DNA of 64,000 bases from an uncultured Collinsella sp. (GCA_958452935.1 CAUDVX010000005.1:15150-79149); one strand, 5' to 3'. Positions 27,998 to 35,747 are shown, counted from the stretch's first letter. Made by a program: numbers and translations. The notes: generated by a model from the letters alone, not told the origin.

Positions 27998-28065
27998 AAG
28001 GTGAGCTCCCTTCTTTTGATGGTTCTTGCGTTCGAATCTATGGTACCTGCGGTATAGGGCAAAGT

Positions 28066-28077
28066 TGTTGCGCAACA
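28066..28077. promoter_or_regulatory. TGTTGCGCAACA palindrome, site 6
   Basis: Exact 12-base palindrome 68 bases before the minus-strand gene starting at 27997. On that strand it is followed by ACTTT, and TACCAT begins 20 bases after the palindrome. Confidence 0.75.
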
Positions 28078-28131
28078 GTGCGAAAAACCTTCGGACGACG
28101 CCAATAGTGGTGTTCATGTGTACAGATTTCG

Positions 28132-28347
28132 TCTCAATCTGTAACAACTGGACGGGATTTCAGCCTCTACCTGTTACAGATCAAGATAGTTCTCCACCCA
28201 ACACATCAAACATCTCAATCTGTAACAGTAAGGACTCGTTTTGCTCAGCAGATGTTACAGATCGAGATGTTGTCCAAGGGGCTGATCGTATGTCTCGATC
28301 TGTAACACTAAGACTCAGTTTTGGCCCGTAACTGTTACGGATTGAGA
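28132..28347. repeat. Three copies of the 55-bp palindromic repeat (array 2)
   Basis: Units at 28132-28186, 28213-28267 and 28293-28347, start-to-start distances 81 and 80. Arms match TCTCRATCTGTAACA / TGTTACAGATYGAGA with at most two differences; spacers of 26 and 25 bases are unrelated. The array lies between promoter sites 6 and 7 of two divergent zinc-ribbon genes and takes up most of the 504-base gap. Confidence 0.92.
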
Positions 28348-28387
28348 CAAACCTGCTGCTGGCGGTGTGGAAATGACCGCTTGGAAT

Positions 28388-28399
28388 TGTTGCGCAACG
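28388..28399. promoter_or_regulatory. TGTTGCGCAACG palindrome, site 7
   Basis: Eleven of twelve bases match the island palindrome; TATGCT begins 19 bases after it. It is 102 bases before the zinc-ribbon gene at 28502. Confidence 0.7.
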
Positions 28400-28501
28400 T
28401 CTTTCGCGATATCTCCCATATGCTTGCGCCAAGAAGAGGTTGAGGAGCTTGCCAGCGTGTTCGCTCGCGTGGATGGCTCTGCATTGTTGAGGGGAGATGC
28501 C

Positions 28502-29860
28502 ATGAGGTGCTCAAGTTGCGGTAGCGAGCTGGTGCCGGGCACGACGTTTTGTCCCATTTGCGGCGCTCGGGTCATGGACCAGGGTTTTGACGAGCCGATG
28601 GCGAATACTGCCGATCACGCTCAGCAGTATTGGGATCAGTCGCAGGCTCAGCCGGAGCAGCAGTATTGGGCTCAACCTCAGCAGTTCCAGCCGGACTCTG
28701 CTCCGGCTCCCATGTCGATGGCTCCTGCTAAGAAGCCCCGTCGAGGAAAGAGGGTCGCTGCAGGACTGGCCATCGCCGTTGTCGTTATTGTCATGGGCAT
28801 CGGCGGCTTTGTGGGATTCTCGTTCTGGCAGAAGGCTCAGCACCAAAAGATGATCGATCAGACGACGGCGGCTGTCAAAAAGACGGTGGACGAGCAGTAT
28901 GGCGAGAGTTTTGGCGGTTTTGTTCCCAACAATTATGTCAATCCTTCGACGTATAAGGTTAAGTCCGTCAAGGTGAGCAACGTGACGGAGAACAATGGTT
29001 TGGTGAGCGGCTCGGCCGAAGCCGTCACGGCGAACCGTAGCTTTCGCTCGACGATGGACTTTACGTTCACCGGCGTCAAAGGTTCGGGCGACGCGGTTTC
29101 AGACGTGACCTTGAAGCTCAACGATAAGTCGACCGAACCCAAGAGGGGCATCGACTTTGACGAGGAAAACGGGTTGACGGACCTGGACCCTGAGCTCGAT
29201 GGCTCGTCGTGCACGGTTAAGCAGGAGATCCCCGGAGGTGCGCCCTGGTACTACGACCCGTCGTACCATCAGGAGTACTCGTACTATTTCGAAGACGACG
29301 AAGGATGGTACCTCTCGGATTCCGGTCGCTACGACGATGACGGCGATTCCGACCCCATGCTCGACATCTCGGGTACCTATGAGGACTCCGGCGGCGCCGC
29401 AACGCCGGACATCTACCTCAAGATTTCGAACTATGACGAGGATGAGGGGACGATTTCCGTCGAGTTGTCGACGGACTATTCGCTTTCGAGGAAGAAACTG
29501 AGCGGTCGCATGCTCTTTAGAAAAGACGATATTGAGCTCGAGGACATCGACGACAGTGGCTATAAGGGATTTAGGATTGGCGGAGGCGGCGGCCTGGTGA
29601 CCAGCGCCGAAGAAATTACCGGTGCAGAGGCGGGCGACGCGGCTCTGGTGTTCGTGCTGAACCCTTCGTCGCCTGGTGGGATTAATGTGTATAGGGGCGA
29701 CGACCAGGGTCTTTCGGTGCAGACGGGCTACGGCAAAGCGGGGCGCTACACCCTTCCTGTTATGACTGGGGTTACGGGCGGCATGATGAGCGGGCTTTCG
29801 GAGTTTAGTGCGTGGTCGTTCGAGAACAACGCACCCACGCCGCAGTTCGTGAAGGAATAA
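28502..29860 (+). CDS. Zinc-ribbon single-pass membrane protein
   Basis: 452 residues. Zinc ribbon MRCSSCG with FCPICGAR, a Gln/Trp/Tyr/Pro linker, a Lys/Arg stop and one membrane helix (about 83-105). The outer part has two regions: 120-220, with a beta-rich segment, and 235-452, an acidic Tyr/Asp-rich region with DDDGDSDPMLDISG and a closing block around EFSAWSFENN. Codons are less GC-biased than in the kinase genes. Sole gene between repeat arrays 2 and 3. The start at 28502 follows GAGGGGAG; an open frame from 28367 would cover promoter site 7. Confidence 0.82.
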   Translation: MRCSSCGSELVPGTTFCPICGARVMDQGFDEPMANTADHAQQYWDQSQAQPEQQYWAQPQQFQPDSAPAPMSMAPAKKPRRGKRVAAGLAIAVVVIVMGIGGFVGFSFWQKAQHQKMIDQTTAAVKKTVDEQYGESFGGFVPNNYVNPSTYKVKSVKVSNVTENNGLVSGSAEAVTANRSFRSTMDFTFTGVKGSGDAVSDVTLKLNDKSTEPKRGIDFDEENGLTDLDPELDGSSCTVKQEIPGGAPWYYDPSYHQEYSYYFEDDEGWYLSDSGRYDDDGDSDPMLDISGTYEDSGGAATPDIYLKISNYDEDEGTISVELSTDYSLSRKKLSGRMLFRKDDIELEDIDDSGYKGFRIGGGGGLVTSAEEITGAEAGDAALVFVLNPSSPGGINVYRGDDQGLSVQTGYGKAGRYTLPVMTGVTGGMMSGLSEFSAWSFENNAPTPQFVKE

Positions 29861-29913
29861 GGGGTCGGTGCCGTTGTCGGCGTTGGAACCAGTGCCGCCC
29901 CGCCGGTCAATAA

Positions 29914-30128
29914 TCTCAATCTGTAACATCTACAGCTCAATTTGCTCGATAACTGTTACAGATTGAGACATTGTCTGACGGGGAGTCTTCTGCCTCGGTC
30001 TGTAACACCTGAGACCAGATTTGCCCCGTAACTGTTACAGATTTAGATGTTTCCGAACGGCTCAGATTGTTTATCTCGATCTGTAACAGTAAGGACCGAT
30101 TTTGCCGAGTAACTGTTACAGATTGAGA
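29914..30128. repeat. Three copies of the 55-bp palindromic repeat (array 3)
   Basis: Units at 29914-29968, 29993-30047 and 30074-30128, start-to-start distances 79 and 81, spacers 24 and 26 bases. The first and third have near-perfect arms; the middle one begins CCTCGGTC instead of TCTCGATC. The array fills much of the 550-base gap between the last island gene and the helicase gene. Confidence 0.92.
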
Positions 30129-30207
30129 TGTTGCTCGGCGGGGGAGTCTCTGCAAGGCCCCGATATCCTGTCATCTGTGGTTTACGTGGGGGCATGCGAA
30201 GCGCGGG

Positions 30208-30413
30208 TATACTAACCGGCGGCGAATCTGCTCCATCGCTTAGAGCTGCTGCGTCTGGACGGCGCGTGATAGGGCTGCCAAAGCGATCGCCAGCGTGCTG
30301 AGCAACGTCCTCTCTGTGCGCACCTGTTTTTGTATGTATTAGCGCACTACCAAGCACGCCCCGCGCGGCCGCATGCCGTGCCCATAACGCGTGCAGATAA
30401 GGAACAACAACAT
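30208..30413 (+). promoter_or_regulatory. Candidate promoter and long leader of the DEAD-box helicase gene
   Basis: A consensus-like -10, TATACT, lies at 30208-30213; a -35 is unclear. A start near 30220 would give a leader of almost 200 bases. Long structured leaders are known upstream of cold-shock helicases, so cold or structure control is possible. No small gene is seen in it. Confidence 0.4.
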
Positions 30414-32663
30414 ATGCGTAATTCTGTATCCGACGTCACGGACGCCGAGATTCTGGACGAGACCCGCGAGACCATGGCCCAGGCTGCCTTCGATGCTGCC
30501 GACGAGGCCAGCGCCGCCGAGACCGTCGAGTCCGCGACTGAGAACCTGCCCGCCTTTGACGAGCTGGGACTTTCGGACGAGATGCTTCGTGCCATCGAGA
30601 ACCTGGGCTACACGGCGCCCACGCCTGTCCAGGCCGGCTCGATCCCCGTGGTGCTTGAGGGCCGTGACCTGCTTGCCGCCGCTCAGACCGGCACCGGCAA
30701 GACGGCCGCCTTCTTGCTGCCGACCATGAACAATCTGGAGCACATTGCTCCGCCCAAGCCCGTGCGCGAGCGTGGTGGCCGCAACCGCCGTCGCGGCGCC
30801 AAGAAGCCCGAGGGCAACGGCCGCGGCCCCGCGATGCTCGTCATCACCCCCACGCGCGAGCTTGCCCAGCAGATCGATGAGGTCGCCGGCAAGATTGCCG
30901 ACGTCACCGGCCATGTCGCCGTGACCGTCGTGGGCGGCGTGAGCTACAAGCCCCAGACCGCGGCACTCAAGTACGGCTGCGACATCCTGGTCGCAACGCC
31001 GGGCCGTCTGGTCGACCTGATCGAGCAGGGTGCCTGCCACCTGGACGAGGTTAAGGTCCTGGTGCTCGACGAGGCCGATCGCATGCTCGACATGGGCTTT
31101 TTGCCCGCCGTCCGCCGTATTGTGCGCGAGACGCCGGCCGAGCGCCAGACGCTGCTGTTCTCGGCCACGCTCGACGAGGAGGCCGTGGGCGAGATCACCG
31201 ACCTGGTGAGCGATCCGGCCCGCGTGGAGATCGCGCCCGCCACGTCGACCGCCGACACCGTCGACCAGTTTGTGTTCCCGGTGTCCATCGAGGCCAAGAA
31301 CAACCTGCTGCCCGAGTTCCTCAAAAAGGAGGGCCCGGAGCGCACTATCGTCTTTATGCGCACCAAGCACCGCGCCGACAGCTGCTGCCGTCGTCTGGAG
31401 CGCAAGGGCATCAAGGCGGCCGCGATCCACGGCAACCGCAGCCAGGCCCAGCGCGAGCGCGCGCTTTCGGCCTTCCGCGACGGCACCGTTGACGTGCTGG
31501 TGGCGACCGACGTGCTCGCCCGCGGCATCGACATCAGCGACGTGCGCTACGTCGTGAACTTTGACGTGCCGGCAGAGCCGACCGACTATATCCACCGCAT
31601 CGGCCGCACGGGCCGCGCCGGCGAGCTGGGCTGGGCCATTACGTTTGTGACCGAGCAGGACGTCGATGAGTTCTACGAGATCGAGAAGCTCATGGACAAG
31701 ACGGCCGACATCTACGAGGCCGGCGACTTGCATGTAGGTCCCAACCCGCCCGCGGTTGACCCCGAGCGCGACCCTGCGGCCTTTACGGTGAAGAAGAAGA
31801 CCAAGCGCGGCAAGTCCAAGAGCAAGAAGAAACTTGAGCAGGCACGTCGCGACGGCAAGCGCAACGGCGACGATTACGGCGATGTGGCCGGTCGTTCCAA
31901 CCGCGGTCGCGACGAGCGCCGCAGCGACGGCGAGCGTCCGAGTCGTCCCAAGCGTGGCGGTAAGACCCGCGTGCGCGAGGGCGTTCAGGCTCGCGTGGAC
32001 GAGGCCGTGGAGAGCGTGGCTCGCGAGGTGGCTGCCGAGGAGCGCGGCGGTGCTGACGCCGTCAAGCAGGCCCCGCGTGGCAACCGTGCCGAGCGCCGCG
32101 CCAAGCAGTTCCAGGGCGAGGCGCATCGTCGTCGCCGCGAGGACGAGGACCGCGGCGGTCGTCGCCGTGTTGAGCGCGAGGACGAGGGCCGCGGTTCGCG
32201 CGGTGGCAAGCGCGGTTCGGGCGACCGCCGTCGTTCCGGTCGTGATGACGAGCGCGGTGGCCGTGATGAGCGTCGCGGCGGCGAGAGCCGCGGTGAGCGA
32301 GGTGCCCGTGGCGGCGAGTCCCGTGGCGGCAAGCGCTTTGAAGAGCGCGGTGGCCGCGGCGGCGAGCGTCGCGAGGGTGCTCGCAGCAATGGCGGCCGCG
32401 GCGGCGCTGGTCGTTCTAACGAGTCGCGCGATCGTCGTGACCCGCGTGCCAGCCGCGATCGTCGCGATGACTGGCGCAACTACGACGATACCCGCGAGGA
32501 GCGTCGTGGCGGCTATCGCGGCGGGCGTGGCGGCAACCAGGCCGGCTCCCGCGGCGGTCGTGCCGGCGGTCGCGATAACCGTGGCAGCTATGGCAACAAT
32601 CGTGGCGGCAAGCGCGGCGGCAGCTCCCGTCGCCCCGGTGACGGCGGCGGCAAGCGCAAGTAA
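30414..32663 (+). CDS. deaD: DEAD-box ATP-dependent RNA helicase with RGG tail
   Basis: 749 residues. Unwinds RNA duplexes using ATP, probably in ribosome assembly or mRNA turnover. Motifs in order: Q motif ending TAPTPVQ (67-73), Walker A AQTGTGKT (90-97), PTRELAQQ (146-153), DEAD (219-222), SAT near 252, ARGIDIS near 364, HRIGRTGR near 393. A basic Gly/Arg insert (about 118-140) sits between motifs I and Ia. From about 470 the chain is a Lys-rich segment and then a 200-residue Arg/Gly/Asp/Glu tail with many RGG, GERR and SRGG units, as in RNA-binding DeaD/CsdA-type helicases. The symbol rests on family likeness. The ATG follows AAGGAACAAC. Confidence 0.92.
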   Translation: MRNSVSDVTDAEILDETRETMAQAAFDAADEASAAETVESATENLPAFDELGLSDEMLRAIENLGYTAPTPVQAGSIPVVLEGRDLLAAAQTGTGKTAAFLLPTMNNLEHIAPPKPVRERGGRNRRRGAKKPEGNGRGPAMLVITPTRELAQQIDEVAGKIADVTGHVAVTVVGGVSYKPQTAALKYGCDILVATPGRLVDLIEQGACHLDEVKVLVLDEADRMLDMGFLPAVRRIVRETPAERQTLLFSATLDEEAVGEITDLVSDPARVEIAPATSTADTVDQFVFPVSIEAKNNLLPEFLKKEGPERTIVFMRTKHRADSCCRRLERKGIKAAAIHGNRSQAQRERALSAFRDGTVDVLVATDVLARGIDISDVRYVVNFDVPAEPTDYIHRIGRTGRAGELGWAITFVTEQDVDEFYEIEKLMDKTADIYEAGDLHVGPNPPAVDPERDPAAFTVKKKTKRGKSKSKKKLEQARRDGKRNGDDYGDVAGRSNRGRDERRSDGERPSRPKRGGKTRVREGVQARVDEAVESVAREVAAEERGGADAVKQAPRGNRAERRAKQFQGEAHRRRREDEDRGGRRRVEREDEGRGSRGGKRGSGDRRRSGRDDERGGRDERRGGESRGERGARGGESRGGKRFEERGGRGGERREGARSNGGRGGAGRSNESRDRRDPRASRDRRDDWRNYDDTREERRGGYRGGRGGNQAGSRGGRAGGRDNRGSYGNNRGGKRGGSSRRPGDGGGKRK

Positions 32664-32695
32664 CATACGCGTCGCACGCTAGAGCGAGGCGAACT

Positions 32696-32731
32696 AAGGG
32701 CCCCGAGCAACTACGCTCGGGGCCCTTTTGT
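32696..32731 (+). terminator. Rho-independent terminator of the helicase gene
   Basis: AAGGGCCCCGAGC (32696-32708) pairs perfectly with GCTCGGGGCCCTT (32715-32727), followed by TTG and TTTG. Confidence 0.9.
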
Positions 32732-32837
32732 TTGCCGCATCCGACCGTTGGTCCGGTGTGATTTGCTCAGGAATGCACCTGGAGGATGCTGAAGGCCCGT
32801 TTTCAGCCATGCGGCAATGGGTCCCATGGGGTGCGCC

Positions 32838-33089
32838 GTGCATTTTTTGGAGTATTCTGCAGATCGAGTTGCCTGCATACGATTCGACGTCGCCAGCGGT
32901 GGCCTTCGGATATCCCTAGCGAGTGTTTTGAGTCAGACTTTTCCGTTTTCCGGTGCAAAGGTGTGTCATTCTCGTTATAGCGGAACCCAAAATGATGCAG
33001 CGCCCTACAGTTTTGCCCGCTCGCGGCGGTGTTGGCACGAGCGCGTTGCAGAATACTCCGTTTTTTGCACGGTCCGGGATGGGGTACCT
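32838..33089 (+). repeat. Unknown 252-bp element, copy A
   Basis: Begins GTGCATTTTTTGGAGTATTC and ends with GAATACTCCGTTTTTTGCAC then CCGGGATGGGGTACCT. The GGAGTATTC / GAATACTCC pair is an inverted repeat 211 bases from end to end. A second copy with the same ends and almost the same length (253 bases) lies at 51157-51409, but the interiors show no clear similarity by eye. No protein is encoded. Confidence 0.7.
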
Positions 33090-33174
33090 CAGGAGAACAC
33101 AGCGGTATCACGTAAATATATGCAATCTGTAACGGAAATTATGCAAATCAATGAGGCAGACAGCATAGTTTGGT

Positions 33175-33241
33175 GCAAAGGGGTCAGGTTAATCTGCACC
33201 AGGTTGGTGGAAACAAACCTGACCCCTTTGCGCTAAACCGG
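33175..33241. repeat. REP-like palindrome with 16-base perfect arms
   Basis: GCAAAGGGGTCAGGTT (33175-33190) and AACCTGACCCCTTTGC (33226-33241) flank a 35-base loop containing CTGCACCAGGTTGG. It lies 79 bases before the EFR1 gene. It resembles the GGGG-type mobile palindromes common in bacterial intergenic DNA; no transposase for it is visible. Confidence 0.7.
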
Positions 33242-33319
33242 GGTGTCCCCGCGCGCCGTATACTCTGTCTAAGCATGCGGGCGGCTTGGTGTGTTACCAA
33301 GCGTAGGGGAGGATGTTCG

Positions 33320-34081
33320 ATGAGCATGTTCGAAATTGTGTTTAGTCCGACGGGCGGAACGGAGAAAGTGTCTGGTCTTGTGACCGGGGCGCTGGATGGG
33401 AATATCGTTACCGTCGATCTGACCGATAGCGGGTTGGATTTCCACGGGGTCTCGATGGCGAAGGGCGACGTTGCGGTTATCTCCGTCCCATCATATGCTG
33501 GCAGGGTTCCAGCTGTGGCGGTTGAGCGACTGGGAATGGTGCGTGGCAACGGAGCTCGGGCTGTTTTGGTTTGTGTTTACGGGGGCCGCGCGTTTGAGGA
33601 TACGCTTATTGAGCTGGAAGACGTTGCGAAGCGTGCCGGATTTAGGGTGGTTGCAGCGGTTTCTGCCATTGCCGAGCATTCCGTTGCTCGTCAGTTTGCT
33701 GCTGGGCGACCGGATGCGCAGGATGTGGCGCAACTTTCAGAGTTTGCGCAGCGAATCCGGCAAAAGCTACTGGACGGGGCTGCGTCCGAGCCCTCTATTC
33801 CCGGCAATCGTCCTTATAAGCAAGCTGGAGGCCACAGTATGGTGCCCCATGCAACGGAGGATTGCGTCTCCTGCGGTGCTTGCGCTGCGTTGTGCCCTGT
33901 TCGAGCTATCGACAAGGACGATCCAAGGCAGGTGGATGGCGAGGCGTGCATCTCCTGCATGCGTTGCGTCTCCGTATGCTCGCAGAATGCTCGCAAACTT
34001 GACCCTAACAAACTTGCCGCCGTTACCCAGATGCTGAGCAAGGCTTGCGTCGAGCGCAGGGAATGCGAACTCTTTATCTAG
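33320..34081 (+). CDS. EFR1-type flavodoxin/ferredoxin fusion protein
   Basis: 253 residues. N-terminal flavodoxin-like fold: FSPTGGTEKVS (residues 8-18) is the FMN phosphate loop, and PSYAGRVPAVAVERL the second FMN-contact region. The C-terminal 75 residues carry two 4Fe-4S clusters: CVSCGACAALCP and CISCMRCVSVCS. The combination is the EFR1 family of anaerobe electron carriers; the partner enzyme is unknown. The gene stands alone between a REP-like palindrome and the PTS operon. The ATG at 33320 follows GGGGAGG; an earlier in-frame start would lie inside the palindrome. Confidence 0.9.
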   Translation: MSMFEIVFSPTGGTEKVSGLVTGALDGNIVTVDLTDSGLDFHGVSMAKGDVAVISVPSYAGRVPAVAVERLGMVRGNGARAVLVCVYGGRAFEDTLIELEDVAKRAGFRVVAAVSAIAEHSVARQFAAGRPDAQDVAQLSEFAQRIRQKLLDGAASEPSIPGNRPYKQAGGHSMVPHATEDCVSCGACAALCPVRAIDKDDPRQVDGEACISCMRCVSVCSQNARKLDPNKLAAVTQMLSKACVERRECELFI

Positions 34082-34103
34082 CGCAAACGAGATTGGTGCA
34101 AGG

Positions 34104-34148
34104 AGTGTCCCTGGGTGCCGGCAGAAAAGGAACGTCCCTAAGTGCCGC
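34104..34148. repeat. Short GTCCC-type tandem repeat
   Basis: AGTGTCCC and GAACGTCCC, each followed by a GTGCC, form a degenerate pair 26 bases apart. The same arrangement recurs at 45578-45625. Probably a REP-like remnant. Confidence 0.5.
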
Positions 34149-34151
34149 CTA

Positions 34152-34186
34152 AATACCGTTTATCGAAGAAAAAATACCGTTCATCG
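34152..34186. promoter_or_regulatory. Two direct operator-like repeats upstream of the PTS operon
   Basis: AATACCGTTTATCG (34152-34165) and AATACCGTTCATCG (34173-34186) are 21 bases apart, two helical turns, and end 10 bases before the candidate -35 element. The position suits an activator. The binding protein is unknown. Confidence 0.55.
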
Positions 34187-34196
34187 GTCATAATGG

Positions 34197-34224
34197 TTGT
34201 TCCGGCTTTGGGCTTGTCTACAAT
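34197..34224 (+). promoter_or_regulatory. Candidate promoter of the PTS operon
   Basis: TTGTTC (34197-34202) and TACAAT (34219-34224) with a 16-base spacer; transcription would start just before the antiterminator hairpin. Confidence 0.55.
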
Positions 34225-34249
34225 AGCTCCCGTAAAAAGAAATGCGGAA

Positions 34250-34336
34250 GGTTACCGAGTCCCTCGGACGTGGGCCTAACCAAAGTCTTTGAACGGGTGT
34301 GTCTCTATGGATGCATTCGCTTGATTTTGGTTGGGC
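34250..34336 (+). promoter_or_regulatory. LicT/BglG-type antiterminator (RAT) overlapping a terminator
   Basis: GGTTA and TAACC (34250-34281) close a small hairpin with CCGAG/CTCGG inside, like a ribonucleic antiterminator. Its 3' part GCCTAACCAAA (34274-34284) can instead pair with TTTGGTTGGGC (34326-34336), the terminator stem. The two structures exclude each other, the classic BglG/LicT switch. A matching antiterminator protein is encoded at 34893. The T-run after the terminator is weak (TATATTT). Confidence 0.7.
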
Positions 34337-34361
34337 TATATTTATGAAGGGACATGCCACC

Positions 34362-34874
34362 ATGGGTTTCTTTTCTCGCCTGATGGGCGGTTCGGATGAG
34401 CAGAAGACTGCAGCTTCCGAGTTCGAAATCCTCGCTCCCGTTTCCGGCGAGCTTGTTCATCTAGAAAATACCAATGACCCCGCTTTTAGCAGCCGTGCCG
34501 TGGGCGATGGCGTTGCCGTGGTTCCCCAAGAGGGAACGGTGTGCGCTCCTGTTTCCGGCACCGTCGCGGCGCTGTTTCCGACTGAGCACGCGCTGGGCAT
34601 CATGTCCGACGACAGCTCTGCTCAGGTGATGCTGCATATCGGAATCGACACTGTTAAGCTTGAGGGCAAGGGCTTCCATGCGCTCGTTGCCCAGGGTGAC
34701 CATGTCGACGCGGGCCAGCCCCTCGTCGAGGTCGATTTCGACGCGGTCCGCGCCGCCGGCTTCGACCCCACGGTCTTCGTTATCGTGTGCGAGCGTTCGG
34801 AGAACTCGACTCTTCGTGAGCATGCTTCCGGCCCTGTTGCTGTTAAAGAGCCTGTCGTCTGGCTTTCCGAGTAA
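34362..34874 (+). CDS. PTS glucose-type EIIA component
   Basis: 170 residues, cytoplasmic. Passes phosphate from HPr to the EIIB domain. The family's HIGIDTVKLEG motif places the phosphorylated His at 92, and the auxiliary His is His76 in PTEHALGI. Other conserved blocks: APVSGELV, FSSRAVGDGVAVVP, CAPVSGTV. First gene of the operon; the antiterminator and EIICB genes follow, and EIICB has no fused EIIA, so this protein very likely serves it. The ATG at 34362 follows AAGGGACATG; an ATG at 34344 would overlap the terminator region and lacks a ribosome site. Confidence 0.94.
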   Translation: MGFFSRLMGGSDEQKTAASEFEILAPVSGELVHLENTNDPAFSSRAVGDGVAVVPQEGTVCAPVSGTVAALFPTEHALGIMSDDSSAQVMLHIGIDTVKLEGKGFHALVAQGDHVDAGQPLVEVDFDAVRAAGFDPTVFVIVCERSENSTLREHASGPVAVKEPVVWLSE

Positions 34875-34892
34875 ATTCTTGTGGTGGGTACC

Positions 34893-35747
34893 GTGGTTAT
34901 CAAGCGAGTTTTTAACAACAACGTCGCAATGGTCACTTCGGACGATGGCTCCGAGCTCATCGTCATCGGCCGAGGCCTCTGCTTTGGCCGCCATGCCGGC
35001 GATGCCATCGACGAGGCGTCGATCGAAAAGACCTACGCGTTGCAGGAGGGAACTTCTCAGGACTCGCGTACGATTGACCGCTTGGCACATCTTTTGGAGT
35101 CCATCCCCACCGTCAACCTCGTGATTTCCGAGGACATTGTTCAGATGCTCCGTCGAGAGCTCAATGTCGACATCAACGATAAGATCCTCATCGCTCTCGC
35201 AGACCATATCAGCCTTGCTTTGGAGCGTGAGCGCAAGGGCGTCTCCTGTGAGAATCCGTTGCTGCTCGAGATCCAGCAGTTCTATCGCAAGGAGTATGCA
35301 CTTGCGGGCCGTGCGCTGCAGATTATCAAGGAGTATATGGGCATCCAGATGAGCGAAGAAGAGCAGGGTTTCATTACGCTGCATATCGTCAACGCCACCA
35401 TGCCGCAACGCTCCGATCGTTTGATTGTTTCGGTCCAGCTTGTTCGCGACGTGCTCGCGATTGTTTCCAAGCGCTATGCTACGACCCTCGATGACACCTC
35501 GCTGCCCTATGAGCGTTTCGTCCGCCACCTGCAGTTTTTCGCACAGCGGGCGCTTGACCCCACGGCCGGGCAAATCAATGGCGACGCGCTGTTCCGAATC
35601 GATGAAACGGCGTATCCGTGCGCATTCTCGTGCGCGGACGCCATAGCCGCCCACTTGTCGTCTACCTATAACGTTGTCGTTACCGATGCTGAGAAGAGTT
35701 ATCTCGCATATCACATTGTTAACCTGCTTGGAGAACCTGGTCTCTAG
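34893..35747 (+). CDS. BglG/LicT-family transcription antiterminator
   Basis: 284 residues. Binds the RAT hairpin of the operon leader and prevents termination when its PTS sugar is present. N-terminal RNA-binding domain: IKRVFNNNVAM (residues 3-13) and GRGLCFGRHAGD. Two PTS-regulated domains follow with regulatory histidines: DHISLAL (His105), TLHIVNA (His164), RHLQFF (about 215) and YHIVNL near the C terminus. Regulation by EIIB and HPr phosphorylation is known for the family. The GTG at 34893 gives the family's usual N terminus; GTG at 34881 is possible but worse placed. Autoregulated through the leader. Confidence 0.93.
   Translation: MVIKRVFNNNVAMVTSDDGSELIVIGRGLCFGRHAGDAIDEASIEKTYALQEGTSQDSRTIDRLAHLLESIPTVNLVISEDIVQMLRRELNVDINDKILIALADHISLALERERKGVSCENPLLLEIQQFYRKEYALAGRALQIIKEYMGIQMSEEEQGFITLHIVNATMPQRSDRLIVSVQLVRDVLAIVSKRYATTLDDTSLPYERFVRHLQFFAQRALDPTAGQINGDALFRIDETAYPCAFSCADAIAAHLSSTYNVVVTDAEKSYLAYHIVNLLGEPGL

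Noticed and set aside
25574..28057. An 827-codon open frame on the plus strand opposite the zinc-ribbon gene at 25637-27997
   Set aside because: Its Val/Gly/Leu-rich product has no recognisable domain and mirrors GC-rich codons of the real gene, which has a zinc ribbon, a membrane helix and a ribosome site.
28132..30128. Regularly spaced repeats read as a CRISPR array
   Set aside because: Units are palindromic, 55 bases long, at most three per array, with 24-26-base gaps, and no cas gene is near.
1151..30128. Type VII or type VI secretion locus
   Set aside because: FHA, kinase and PP2C genes occur in such loci, but no EssC/WXG100 or Tss gene is recognised.
30339..32666. A 775-codon minus-strand frame opposite the DEAD-box helicase gene
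   Set aside because: Its Ala/Thr/Leu-rich product is the antisense of RGG and coding-bias codons; the plus strand has all helicase motifs.
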